A stretch of DNA of 64,000 nucleotides. It comes from Scenedesmus sp. ARA3. Its lineage: Eukaryota; Chlorophyta; Chlorophyceae; Sphaeropleales; Scenedesmaceae. The notes beneath the pieces are model-generated. The model was not told the origin of the DNA. It saw nothing but the letters and a program-made list of their open reading frames with translations, and did no database searches. Shown here in pieces: positions 36,876-48,177 of the stretch. The stretch spans positions 1 through 64,000 of the forward strand of contig RWJK01001798.1 in assembly GCA_004335835.1 (NCBI GenBank). The letters are read 5' to 3'. Within the stretch, counting starts at the first letter, position 1; the number at the start of each line of letters is the position of its first letter. The translations under genes and the position numbers were made by a program.

Positions 36876-39800
36876 TTAGCAGCTCACGGTGAAGTCCAGG
36901 CTGCCAGTTGCCACGCCGCCTGCAGTGTCTGAAGGCGCAGCCTTCGCTTGGCTCGTGAAGCTGTAGTCAACGGTAGCGTCACCACACACAACACCCGAAA
37001 ACTGCGCCTCATACGAATACAGGAAGGACGACGCACACACCGGGGCCGTTGGCAGTGGATTGACCTCGTTCTGCTTGCGAACAGATGCAGGAGGCTTGTC
37101 GAACGGCCCTCCGGTGACACCTAGCGAATCTGTGAGCACCGCGCAGCGCCCCAAAGTGCGGCGGCCACTGGAATTGCTGGGGTCATATACCACTGCCTTA
37201 GCTGTGTGTGGCCAGGCCTGGTCTGCTGCTGCATACATGAGTGGCAGTACTAGGCCTGGTGCCACTGGCAGCTTGTCAGCTTGGAAGCGGCAGCTGAATG
37301 CGCCTTCGGTGACATTGGGGTTGCAGGAAGGTGTGATTTGGATTGGCACGCAGGAGTCTTCTGTGCACAGCGGCATCAGCACAATCTGCAGTAGCACAGG
37401 CAATTGATGCGTGCGCAGCGGCAGCAGAAGAGGTTGCGGTGAGACGGTGGGTGGCGAGTGTACGTTGGTAGCAGTGCGCTTTCGACAGCAGGGCACAGGC
37501 AAGCAATGCTAATGCTGGCCAGCAACAGCAGCAGTGTGCCAACAACTGTCATCTGCACGGCAACACGCAGAGCCTAACACCACGCAGGAATGTGTATGTT
37601 ACATTGTGCTTCTGCAAAGTATGCTTGCTGCAACCCCATACACAACTCACCCTGGACCTTTCAGACACTGCAGTGTGCCAACAACCCTCAAACACAGTGC
37701 ACTCAAGCCTCATGAGCTGCAAGGCACAAAATCTGAGCCCAACTTAGGGCAGCAACTCACCCTGGACCTTCCAAACAACGGCTTGCGGCTGCCGGTGTTG
37801 ACGCTGCCAGTGCCCCCCACCGACACCTGCTGCCCTGTCTTCAACTGCCGCGAAAACAGCACCGTGACATTCACTGTGTTGTCGCTGCCAGTCACATACT
37901 TAAAGGCGCCATCAATCGGCGGCGTCGCCTGCTTCTTGACGCTCCATTGCATTAGCCGAGTCTTGTAGGACCTGACTAAGCTGAGGGAGGCTGCCTCAGG
38001 TGCCGCGCCGCTGCAGCCTGTGACCTCGATATCGACTGCTGCGGAGGCTGTGACAATTGGAGCTGTGGTGTCTGCAGACTGCATGATGGCAGCAGCAGCC
38101 AGGAACTACACAAGCACACCGAAGCAGGGATGCGGGCAGGGAAGCAGTTGCAGGGAAGGAGGGCAAGTAAGGGTTAGGTGAGCAGGCACAGATAGCAAAA
38201 GCATAGACGGGGCAGGTGCTGAGCTCAGGCTGCATGCGAACCAGGTCATTGTGACATGATGGATCTGTATCCCCTGCTGTCGCAGCTACCACCTGCTGGG
38301 GCAGCTGCTGAGCTGGGGTTCTGTCAGAACCAGGTCGATGTGACACGCCAGATACGGCTGCACCGTTGCGGCAGCTGGCCAGTGCCTGCCATACACAGCT
38401 GCTGATGCTTAATAAGAGCTCACCGCTACTACAGCTGCAGCATGCTGCACAAACCAACCACCTGTAGGTGAAGCAAAGCAACTCACCGGGTAAGTACCGC
38501 AGGGCGCCTCAGTAGCACCGATAGTGTACAGCACCTGTGTGCGGCCAGTCTGGCACACCTCATTTTGCAGTAGCTCGCCCCCTCCTGCCATGACCCTGCC
38601 ATCAGGTACCAGCGTACTTGCACCCAGCCCTGTCACCAGCTGAGCACAGCCTTCTGTCACCCCATTTGACAGCAGCGATTGCACTCCCTTGCCTGCACTT
38701 TGAATCGCATCTGGCACATCTACTGCTGTGATCGTAGCCACAACTTGGCCGCCCAGTTTCGCCTTCAACTCATAGCTGCAGGTGGCAGTTGCGCCAGGCG
38801 CAACCTCCAGTAGGTTGTTGGAGCTGGCTTCACCCACAGAGCATGAGCCCGCGATCTGTGCGACGGTGTTGGAGTCACCAGACAGCTGGTCGATGAGCTC
38901 AACAGTGACGCTGTCAACTTTGAGGGGTGTGCTGCCGCCGTTGACGATGCGGACGTCACCGGAGTAACCCGTCATCTGCATGACGCGGCAGCAGCAGCAG
39001 CAGCAGCAGGTGGCGGCTTGAGTGCGGTGGACAGCTGAACAGCAACATGAAGCAGTCCAGCAACTTGAACACATAAATGGCTGATGATGACTGCAGAGTA
39101 GTTGTGCCCGCTTTTAAAACCGACTTCCTGCAAGCAGTGACAAGCAATGCGCACACGCACAGCTCCCAATCCTTCAACACAATCGCATTGCGCTGGAATA
39201 GCATCATGTGTCAGGCTTCACAAACTCACCGTCTCCACAGAACGCGAGTGCACCACATCAAACTTCAGGTCCACGCTCCCATCAGCAGGCTTTGTGACCT
39301 TGTTGCCTGTCAGCCCATTAGGGTTGAGCCGCAGTGTCCACACCACGTTCTCCACCGGCTTAGTGTTAACGTCACCCAAAGTAACAGTTACACCACCGCC
39401 AGTTTCACCAGCAGGCACAGGGGCCGAGGCAGCGCTGCCGCCATTGTTGCTGTCGAGCAAGGAGCCGCCGCAGGTGACGTTGATGGTGGCAATAGCGACA
39501 GCAGAGTGTGGCGGGATCTTGCCTGTCTCATCCTCCATGACCATGGCTGTCCCCAGCACCTGTTGTAGTGATGTTAATAGCAGCAGCAGCAGCAGCAGCA
39601 GCATCAGCATCAGCAGTAGCAGTAGCAGCAGCGCTCAACAAGCAGCAAGCACGTCAAGCACACCCTGCCATGCCAAGCACTGTCACTCCGCTGTTCTGCA
39701 CTGCAACCCAAATTTACAGCCGGTTGCACAGCAGGCTAGTGCAGTCAGCCACAGCAAGCACAGCACACAGCACTCCGTAGCAGCAGCTGCAGCTGCATTT

Positions 39801-42800
39801 TATCATTCTTTTCTGCATGCACACCATGCAGGCGGCGTGCTGCAGATGCCATGTTGCTGATGCATACTCACCAGCTGCTGCAGGCAGCTGAGTGGCAGGT
39901 TGGAGTTGCACGCCACATCAAACAAACACATACATGCGTGCAATCTAACACATGCAAGCTGTATGCTGCCACTCTTGCTCACCAGCTGCGTGCCACAGCT
40001 GAGTGGCAGGTTGGGGTTGTACGCCACATCAAACCCAAACTGCGTTGTGCCGCACACACGCACGCCCTGCCCATCCACCCTCAGCGGAGTAGCCCCCACA
40101 TCATTGCTCTTCACAAGCCCCATGCCCTCATTAGCAGCAAATGACATGTTGACCGAGGCGCAGAGCCCGCTTGCTGCGCTGACGTCAGCGTTTGAAAAGT
40201 CAAACGGCGCCTGCGCGTCTGCGTTTGACCGCACTGGGGTGTCAGGGTACGCCACCTCAACATCGAGGGACCCTGGGGTAGGCCCCAGACTGTACAGCAG
40301 CGCAAAGGTGCACTTCACGGTTGACCGGGGGTCCAGCCCAGCATTGGGGTACGCGCAGCTTGCAGGAACTTTCGCACTGCCGAGCAGCACGTTGACGCTG
40401 GAGATTGGCAGGATCTTGTCGTAAGTGTTTTGCAGCGTAATCTCGCCCTCGATTATGTACTTGACCGGCGGGCCCTCCTCAGCATCACCCCGCGTTGCGA
40501 TTACTGTGTATTTGGCGCTGGCGCTACTGCCCATGACGACGGACTGGGACGCAGGCTCGACTGCAGCGCTGACGTCCCACCCAAACGCGCCTTGGATCTT
40601 GGTGCTTGTCACGCGGATGGTTGTAACAGGCGTCATGCGGTTGACGCCTCGGTATCCTGGCCCCAGGTCAGCTGGGCTAGGAGATGGAACAATGTTGGTG
40701 TCCTGCTTGACCTCAAGTGGCGGGCAGTTGGTTGGGGTGGCGGTGACTGAGATCTGTGTGCTGGTGCCGCCTCCTGTTGAGCCCTGCGTCCATGCACCTG
40801 AGTTTTGCATCGACAGCTGCGACGTGCAGGTGGCCTGCAGCAAGGCAACGGAAGGAAAAGAAGCACACCCGTGCACAAGTAAGTCCATGGAGGGAGCAGC
40901 GGCAGCAGGTTGGAGGGCGGGACACTGGTTGCTGCTGGCAGCACAGAGCTAGCTGGTGTGTACAGTTCCCACCAGCTGCCTGTGCACCTCCTAACAGCAG
41001 CACAGCATGCAAAGCAGCACACACACGCACACACCAGGCTCCCTTACCGTCACGGCATTGCCGCAGTCGCCTGGCTGGTCGCCGCTGCCAGTCCATGTGC
41101 CGCCGATTGCAATGGAGGCATCTTGATCAGGGATAGGCGCATTGTTGTCATTGCCGCAGATGCGCACGCCGCCGCCAGTCGGCCCGCCAGTCATGCGAGC
41201 CTGCCAGCGAGGCGAGCCGCCGGTGGGTGAACTGCAGAACATGCTCCACTGCACGCAGTCGTTGATGCGCACCCACTGCTTCGGCGCTGCAAAATTCAGC
41301 ACCTGGTCGTTGCGGATCGTCTCGATGTTCCAGTAGTTCTGCGCGTAGATCCTGCAGGGTTGCGTCATATCAGCGCCCCAGACCCCGGGGATCTGCTGGT
41401 TCACCGGGCAGTTAATCGTGCCCCTTGCAGGAATGACAAACCCTACGCCTAAACCGCCGACCCCCGATACGCCACACTGGATGACGAATGTGGTGGTCCA
41501 GGGGCATTGGATCTGCAGGGCCTGAACCCAGACTGGTGCGTTTTCCGGGTTTGTGAGCTGCATCTCACCGGTCAGCAGGAATGTAGCGCTTGTCACGGTG
41601 CGCTGGAAGACTGCACGGGCAGGCACGACTGCGCTGGCGCCCCAGTTGACTTGTGGAGACGTAGCGCCGGTTGCTTGGATGGAGTGAGTCCAGGAGTAAG
41701 TGATGTCGGTGCGCGTGAAGGGGTTGTTGAAGACAAGACCCAAGGGAAGGTTGCAGCCCTTGACTTGAAGCGGGACTGACACACTTTGCGATTGCAGCGT
41801 GCCGCCGCCGTTGTCAGGTGACAGGGTGACGGTGTTGGTGATCTGCAGCAGGTGCAGCAGCAGGCCAACACACAATGTAAAGGACGCAGCAGAGTGAGGA
41901 AGGCAGCACGCCATCTGCCCTGATGGTTGCGGCAGACCAGCACACAGTGTAAGGACACAGCAGGGAAAGGAAGTCAGCACGCCATCTGCCCGGGTCAGCC
42001 AGCAACATGCATGCTGTACTAGCAGGAGCTAGGCGCGTCGTCACATGTTAGTCACATCATGCAGCTCAGGTGCACACGCTGCTGGCTATTCTGCGCCTGA
42101 ATGCAACTGGTGCCCGACTGTGGCTCACCGGCTGCGGCTGGTTGAGGCAGAACTGGACGCCGCTGACAGTCACAGTCCACCTGGCTGACCAGCCGCCATC
42201 GCTGGCCCGCACTGTAGCGCCGCTGCTGCTGCCAGAGCTCGTCACAACAGTAGGCATAGTGCCCTCCAGCGTTGCAGTGCTGGCAGAAGGCTGCATGACG
42301 AGCCATGGTGAGATGGTCATGCTGCTCCAGTCTGGATAGGTCAGCTTCTGATTAATGGTAGCAGTCTCGCCGACTGCTTTGGAGGGGTTGACGTAGGTGA
42401 TAGTGCCTGTTCCGGCTGAGCAGCTGCCGACTTCAACAGGTGCCCCACCCGCTGCTGGTGTCCAGAATGCCGAGACTGTCACGAGGGTCGGCTGTGCTGT
42501 AACTGAGTTGATCGTCATTGTGAATGGGATGCTGGAACAGCCGGTATCCAGTGATGGCTGCACACAGGTGGGAGATGATGATCCCACCCGCGCTGCTGGC
42601 ACAAATGTGCTTTGGCCATCCACTGTAATGCGCAGCTGCACCAACTGGCCTGTTGTGCTGCTGACGTCGCATGGGCCTGTGCCGTTGCTGCCGATGACGC
42701 TGACGGTGCCCTTTATGACGACAGAGTTGGTCTCCTGCGAGACCGACGCTGCTGATGTGAATGTTAGCACCACATCATCGCCGCGGTTGATCTGCAGGGC

Positions 42801-43400
42801 AGCAAGGCAGGCAGCAGGAACACAATACTTTGGGTTGGGTGCTGCTGCAGCCAGCATCAGGAGCGGCGACTTGCCGCTGCTGCTGCTGCTGTTGCTAGAC
42901 CGAACTGCTTGCAGACGACGCATGCAGCGGTTAGTGCATCAGGTTGATGGCTGCAGTGTACAGCGACTGCTGCATGTGCAATTGTCATGCCCTGTACGTG
43001 TGAGTGCATCAGCAGTCCTGCTGCAGCAGAGGCTTGGCAGCAGGCGGATGCAGTCCCTGTTACTGCTTGTCCTGCTGCTGCTGCCGCAGCAGATCATATC
43101 ACTGCTCATGATCTTTATGCAACCAACGCATGGCGGCGGCGTGTGTGGCCTTGGTAACTGTGCGGCAGGCTGTGCTGCTGTGCTGCTGCAGCTGCCTGGA
43201 CACCCCTGCCAAACAGTCAGCTGTGTCTGACATGCCAGCCGCCGATTCAGGATTGGTTCAACACTTACGTTGACTGTATCAGGAGTGACTGTGAGGGTTG
43301 GCTGAGACCATGTGTAGCGCACAGATGCATCCCCAGTGACACCGGAGACCTGTACCTGGCCTGCTGCCTGCAGCACCCCCTGCAACAGTAGAAACACTGC
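36876..43400 (-). CDS. Large secreted protein of repeated beta-sandwich-like modules
   Basis: Exons lie at about 43397-43268, 42793-42130, 41843-41050, 40833-39985, 39562-39228, 38984-38488, 38087-37762 and 37390-36876 (TAA at 36878-36876). Before the first modules a hydrophobic stretch (FAGTLACAVFLLLQGVLQ) looks like a signal peptide, but no in-frame ATG precedes it, so the first exon is probably missing from this model or starts upstream. The body has repeated modules of roughly 200-270 residues. Each includes a W-x-V segment, a Y-x-V or F-x-L strand followed by GEI or GEM plus TNP-like residues (IEGEITLQN, LTGEMQLTN), and Cys near APGATATCSYEL. Paired Cys and Thr/Ser/Val-rich strands suggest extracellular Ig-like or DUF11-like folds. 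No transmembrane segment or anchor is seen at the C-terminus (LDFTVSC). Function is unknown; matrix or adhesion is an inference. Confidence 0.72.
37630..37680 (-). repeat. Donor-side echo in the modular secreted gene (near 37760)
   Basis: The exon end AAGGTCCAGG followed by GTGAGTTG recurs about 110 bases into the intron with the same donor. Confidence 0.65.
39865..39925 (-). repeat. Donor-side echo of the NPNLPLSC exon
   Basis: FDVAYNPNLPLSCGTQL and its GTGAG donor (near 39985) are repeated as FDVACNSNLPLSCLQQL plus donor near 39925-39870. Confidence 0.88.
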
Positions 43401-43429
43401 GCATGCAAGCGTGCCGGCAAAGGAATGCC

Positions 43430-44639
43430 GTTAAGGGTTCAAGTCATTGCATGTTTGCGGGTTGCTTCGGCATTGAGCAGTGAGCTGCCGTGGCCAGTTT
43501 CCAGGCAGGAAGCTCATGTATCGCAAGCCACATACAACCCGATCAAAGCACATCCACAATGCTTTTGAACAGTTTCTTTATATCTTTTGGAATATCAGCA
43601 GCTGTTGCAGCCCACCACCCCACCAGAACAAGCCACAGCTGATGGGGCTTGCTGGTCCGCGTGACCACGAGCACCGCCCCGGTTGTTCTCCTTACCTGCT
43701 GCAATGGATAACCACAGCCTTAGTGGCAGGCCGGCCTGCTTTGCCCGTGCAGGCATCGGCACGGCCAAAGTGTGTGCAAGATACCAGGATGCTGAAGACT
43801 GCAACTAAGTTCCGGTTTGTAGCACAAAAGTCAGTATATATTATTTCACGGCACGATTGTAGGATCGTATCAAGTCGGTGCAGTGGCGAATACTGTTGGT
43901 TTCTTGGTTCACGCGATACATGCAGTGCACTCTCGGTACATAGCTTTGATACAAAGACTGTCGTTGAGCAGATGTCCAAGCGCCCAGGTACTGGTCAAGC
44001 CAAGTGACCAGCAGTGACAGTGTTGGATTAGCAAAGACCTGCCGGCAGCAGTGACGTTTTCAGACGTACACAACATCAAATCACTACTTATCGGTGTTTG
44101 TAAAAACTGACAGCTGCTGAAGGCACATGACACAGGATGAAATTTGAGGCAGCGGAAGGTATGAATGCCGGTGACACCATCAGCAGAAGAGCTTCGGCTT
44201 CCACAAGCATCCAAACTATACCAGAGCATCCACAAAAACATCTCAAAGTAAACTGTGCTCATACATGAAATGCGTCGCCAGCGATACCTGGTGTAGTGGG
44301 ATCTGAGGAGTCTTAGATTGAAGAGGAGCAGCAGCTGGAAGGGGACCACCCTGCGAGTGGAACCCGAGAAACTACGACCTGAACACGACGTCGCATCCGC
44401 ACAATACCCAACATTGCATCTACAGCTCTGCCGCAAACATGCATCAGCTGTTGCATCAAACGCTGTACCCGTACTGCCCGGTACTGCCCCTTGCCATGGC
44501 GGCCTTGACTGGAGGGAGCCCAGCCTGGCAGGAGTCGACATGCCCGCCACTCATATGTTGACAATGGGAACGTCATTGAAGTTCATGCAAGGGATAAAAT
44601 CCACCAGATGTACAATGCAGGAGCGCTGCAACCATTCCA

Positions 44640-44679
<40 letters not shown>

Positions 44680-46750
44680 CATTCCAGATGCTGCGCCCTG
44701 CCAATTCATTGCAATCATCGCTCTCACGGCGAGTGCATGCAGATGCTGCCTGCACAGTGTAACGCAGTGGCCAGCTGTGCATTGCAAGACAAGCAATCAA
44801 ACATGACAGACCTGCGTGCCATGCCTGCATGCAATGCTTCTGTTGCTGGTGCTTGCAGGATACCTCGGATGCCATGCATGCTGCGGACAGCCTGAGCGCA
44901 TGCATCAAAGCAATGAGTAAGCTTGCCTATGCAGGCGCCTTGCTGCACCTGCTGTCTGCAAGGAAACACGGCAGCATCTCAAAACGCACAGGCACGCCGT
45001 AGCAAGGCCACGATGCTTATAGCCAAGTGTATCAGCCACTGTTGGCGCTCTACACAAATACCGCAACGTCGCTTGTGCAAATCTTGCTGCAATGGCGCAT
45101 GCAGGAGCTCATTTAGATCGTTGCAATTGTACGCATGCAACTTGCAAACTCGCTGTCAACAGCGCTGCATCCCTGCAATCATGTGCATGTGCAACCCATG
45201 TTGTGTCAACCCACTACCCGCACGCACACAGGCTCCGCTGCACACAGACGCTGCACATGGAGTTACCGCAAACATCGTTGACAAGTGAACAGCGCCATAT
45301 CCACAGAAGGGGCTTCCTGGGCAAAAAACACTTGCAGAACATGGCCGATGTCCACAGTGCCTGGCTGAGGCTGCTTCACAGCACTGTTGCAGTGGCTGCA
45401 TGTCAAGTTGCGCCATGCAAGGTATACAGTGCTCAGCCGTTGACATTTGCTGTTGGTCACCAAGCGGGGCCCCTGATGCTCTCTGACCTGAAGCATTCGT
45501 GCCCTGCTACGTGATCAGCCCCACTGATCCATACTATGGTATCCTTACTATGATAGTACTGACTGTCAACAAGACGCCAGTGCAACTTGGTGGACGGCAC
45601 AGCATCTGAGGGTGCTGTGCGGCCAGTCTTACAGTTTAATGAGAACATCACATCCAAGAGGATTGAGGAGTTCAACCAGGCCATGCATGCATTGCTGCTG
45701 CCAAATATGCAACTCCCAACTCCCTCAACCACCTGCCACACCTGTCAGTGCGCCAGAGGGTATGCATGCTTCAGCACAATCGATGAAGGGCAGGCTGGGA
45801 ATTTTGTTGGCCACGAACGCAGTGCAAGGATACGCGAGCTAGGCAGCACAGGCTGCTGCTGCATAATCAACCCAGGAAAAAGCTCGCCATCACCACTGAC
45901 AGCATGCATGATGGGCAGCGCATCCGGGGCACGGATAGTGACGATCAGCGTATGTGCAGTACAATGCGACAGGCGAAGATGGCAAGTGATCGCAGGTTCC
46001 CGGCGACGGTGACCGGGTTTGGGTCTTGGCTGTGCCTGCACAGGCAGACCTTATAGCCAGCGCCACCGCCTTGGGTCTTCATTCTTCGGCTATATTTTTC
46101 TCGCACCCATTTATCCAAAGCGATTATTCATAGTCTAATTAGACCACGCTGACTCTAGACTCCGGAGCTACCAAAATACACCTTCTGCAGCCGTAGCTGG
46201 TGTCAAAGCAACGAGGAGAACATTAAAAGTCGTCAGAGCAACTGAGATGGCAGGTGCGAGTCGTGATGAGTCCGCCCGAAACGCTTGTATGCGTCAGAGC
46301 TTTCAGCGCTCAGCACAGCAGTGAATTGGCTAGATAAGCAGATGGTTGCTTCTTTCCTGGGCTGTCGTTCTTGCCGAGGGCACAGATGGGACAGGCTAGC
46401 GCCAAGCTAACCGCCTTCACAGCTGGCCGTGGCTGATCTTGACGCATCTAGGCCTCACGCCACATGATCATATGCCAAGTGTTGATGCCTCTGCTTGTGC
46501 ACAGCTGGAAGCAGCTGTGGTGCTGTGATGGCTTTCATGGTCGGGCGTGTCCGGCGCTTAGCGTTGAATCACCTCAACATCATTCGCACGACTGTGCTGC
46601 ACATTCAGCAGATGTCTGTGTGACTGATTAGTCTAACATGAATAGGCCTATGAGCGCGGCGCATGCGTGCCCCATTGTGGTGGCTGCTGACTGCCCTGCA
46701 CCTGTTGTTCTGCTGTCCTTCCTCCTGCAGGCCACTACCACGCAGCAGCA
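43430..46750. other. Divergent intergenic region, no gene seen
   Basis: This region separates the starts of two divergently transcribed genes and should contain both promoters. Open frames are short and without recognisable domains. An (ATG)12-type microsatellite occupies about 44641-44677. Confidence 0.45.
44641..44677. repeat. (ATG)n microsatellite
   Basis: About twelve uninterrupted ATG triplets, followed by a short repeat of the flanking sequence AACCATTCCAGATG on both sides. Confidence 0.95.
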
Positions 46751-48177
46751 ATGCTGGCTCTCCTGGTGCTGATCTGCGCCCCCCTGGCCTCAGCAAATGG
46801 CCCCCCACAGCTGGACCTTGCCAGGTGGAACCGTGCCTACAAGTACACTGCCAAGCAGGTGCCTGCAGCGCTGCTGTCGCAGAGCAACGCAGCCATGTAT
46901 GATGGCGGCAGTGCCAGCCACGACAACTACGTGGAGCCCATGTTCCCCCTGCAGGGCTATGACGTGCAGCGCCAGTGCAAGGGCCCCAAGGCAGCAGTGA
47001 ACCCCGTGCAGGCCAAGCTGGGCACCTGCCAGTACAAGCCCAACAAGGACGGCACCTTCACCTACTGGGAGAAGCAGCCAGGAGACTGGTCCCGCCTCAG
47101 CAACTGCTACTGCTACGCCCTGGACACCTTCAAGGGCGGCTGGTGCCAGCCAGGCGCCGCGTCTGGTGTGCCACTGGAGCAGAACAGCATGACCTGCGCG
47201 CAGCTGAAGAAGGCCGTGCTTGCAGACGGCGCCGTGGAGGTCACCCGCCAGGTTGCGCTCAACAGCCAGCCTGCTGCCGGCCACTTCATTGCCATGTTCC
47301 TGCGCCCCCAGAGCAGCTGCAACTTTGCGCGCTGCCAGCCGGACTTCCACTTCCTGCGCAAGGACGCCAACGGCCTGTGGAGCCAGAAGGGCGGCGAGAG
47401 CCCAGCCACCAACCGTGACGCGCAGGGCCAGCTTATCAAGGACCCACAGGCAGCCAAGCTGCAGGGCCAGTACACACAGGTGCGTTGTTACCCAGCGGTT
47501 GCTGTGAGAGCTGTGATGTGATGCGATGCCTGGCAGTCCTGCAAGGGGCAGGGGGGTGTTGCACTGCAGTAGAGAAGACCAGCAAGTGCAGGGGGCTTGC
47601 AGGATGGTGTTCCTGCAAGGAGCGCGCTGCAGTTGCAACACTGCGAGGCATGCGAGGCAGCAGCAGCTTTTGCTGCCTAGGCAGTAGCTTGAGTGTTCGG
47701 CAGCAGCAGCACAGCAGCAGCTGGCGTATTGACTTCGAGTTTGCTTGCAGGAACCCATGCACTTTCCTTATGCTGGCTCGTGTGCACCTTCTCCTGCAGC
47801 ATGCGCATGTCCTGCTGCACCACATGCACTGCTAGCATCGCACAGCTGTGCACACCCACCTGGGCCGTTGCTGACATCCCATGTGCGCTGCCTGTCCATC
47901 TGCTGCTGTGCCCCACCCCATCCTGCAGATGTGCGGCTACTTCCGCGTTGAGCCAGCCAAGATGAAGATCGGCACCATCCCCGTGCCAAACATCATCAAA
48001 AACGGCCTCAACAAGTGGCGTAGTAAGAACCTGCAGGTGTCTGTGGAGCCACTGCAGTACAACGCCGAGGTCGATGCAGCAGACGCCGCCACCGATTACG
48101 CAATGCTGCAGCAGCAGATGTTTGCGCTGCAGCGCAGCGGCCGCAAGCTGCTGGTGCAGAAGCCGCAGCTGAGCTAG
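46751..48177 (+). CDS. Secreted conserved protein with NCYCYAL and DFHFLRKD motifs
   Basis: Two exons, 46751-47479 and 47929-48177, join in phase 0 to give 325 residues. Residues 1-15 are a signal peptide (MLALLVLICAPLASA). The body has NCYCYALDTFKGGWCQPG near residue 120, then DFHFLRKDANGLWSQKGG and IKDPQAAKLQGQY. The pattern Asn-Cys-Tyr-x-Tyr-Ala-Leu with a later Asp-x-His-Phe and Trp-Ser-x-Lys-x-Gly recalls uncharacterised secreted proteins of algae, fungi and bacteria. A catalytic Cys-His pair as in NlpC/P60-like folds is possible but is inference. The second exon (MCGYFRVEP) ends in a short helical tail. The gene is GC-rich with strongly biased codons (mostly C or G in third positions), suggesting high expression. 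The ATG at 46751 is chosen because it directly starts the signal peptide. Confidence 0.82.

Noticed and set aside
45457..46012. Overlapping open frames on both strands (plus: VLQFNENITSKRIEEFN)
   Set aside because: Possible remnant of a coding or mobile sequence, but too short and without any identifiable domain or terminal repeats.
46790..47758. 322-codon minus-strand open frame
   Set aside because: It is the shadow of the highly GC-biased third codon positions of the plus-strand secreted-protein gene.
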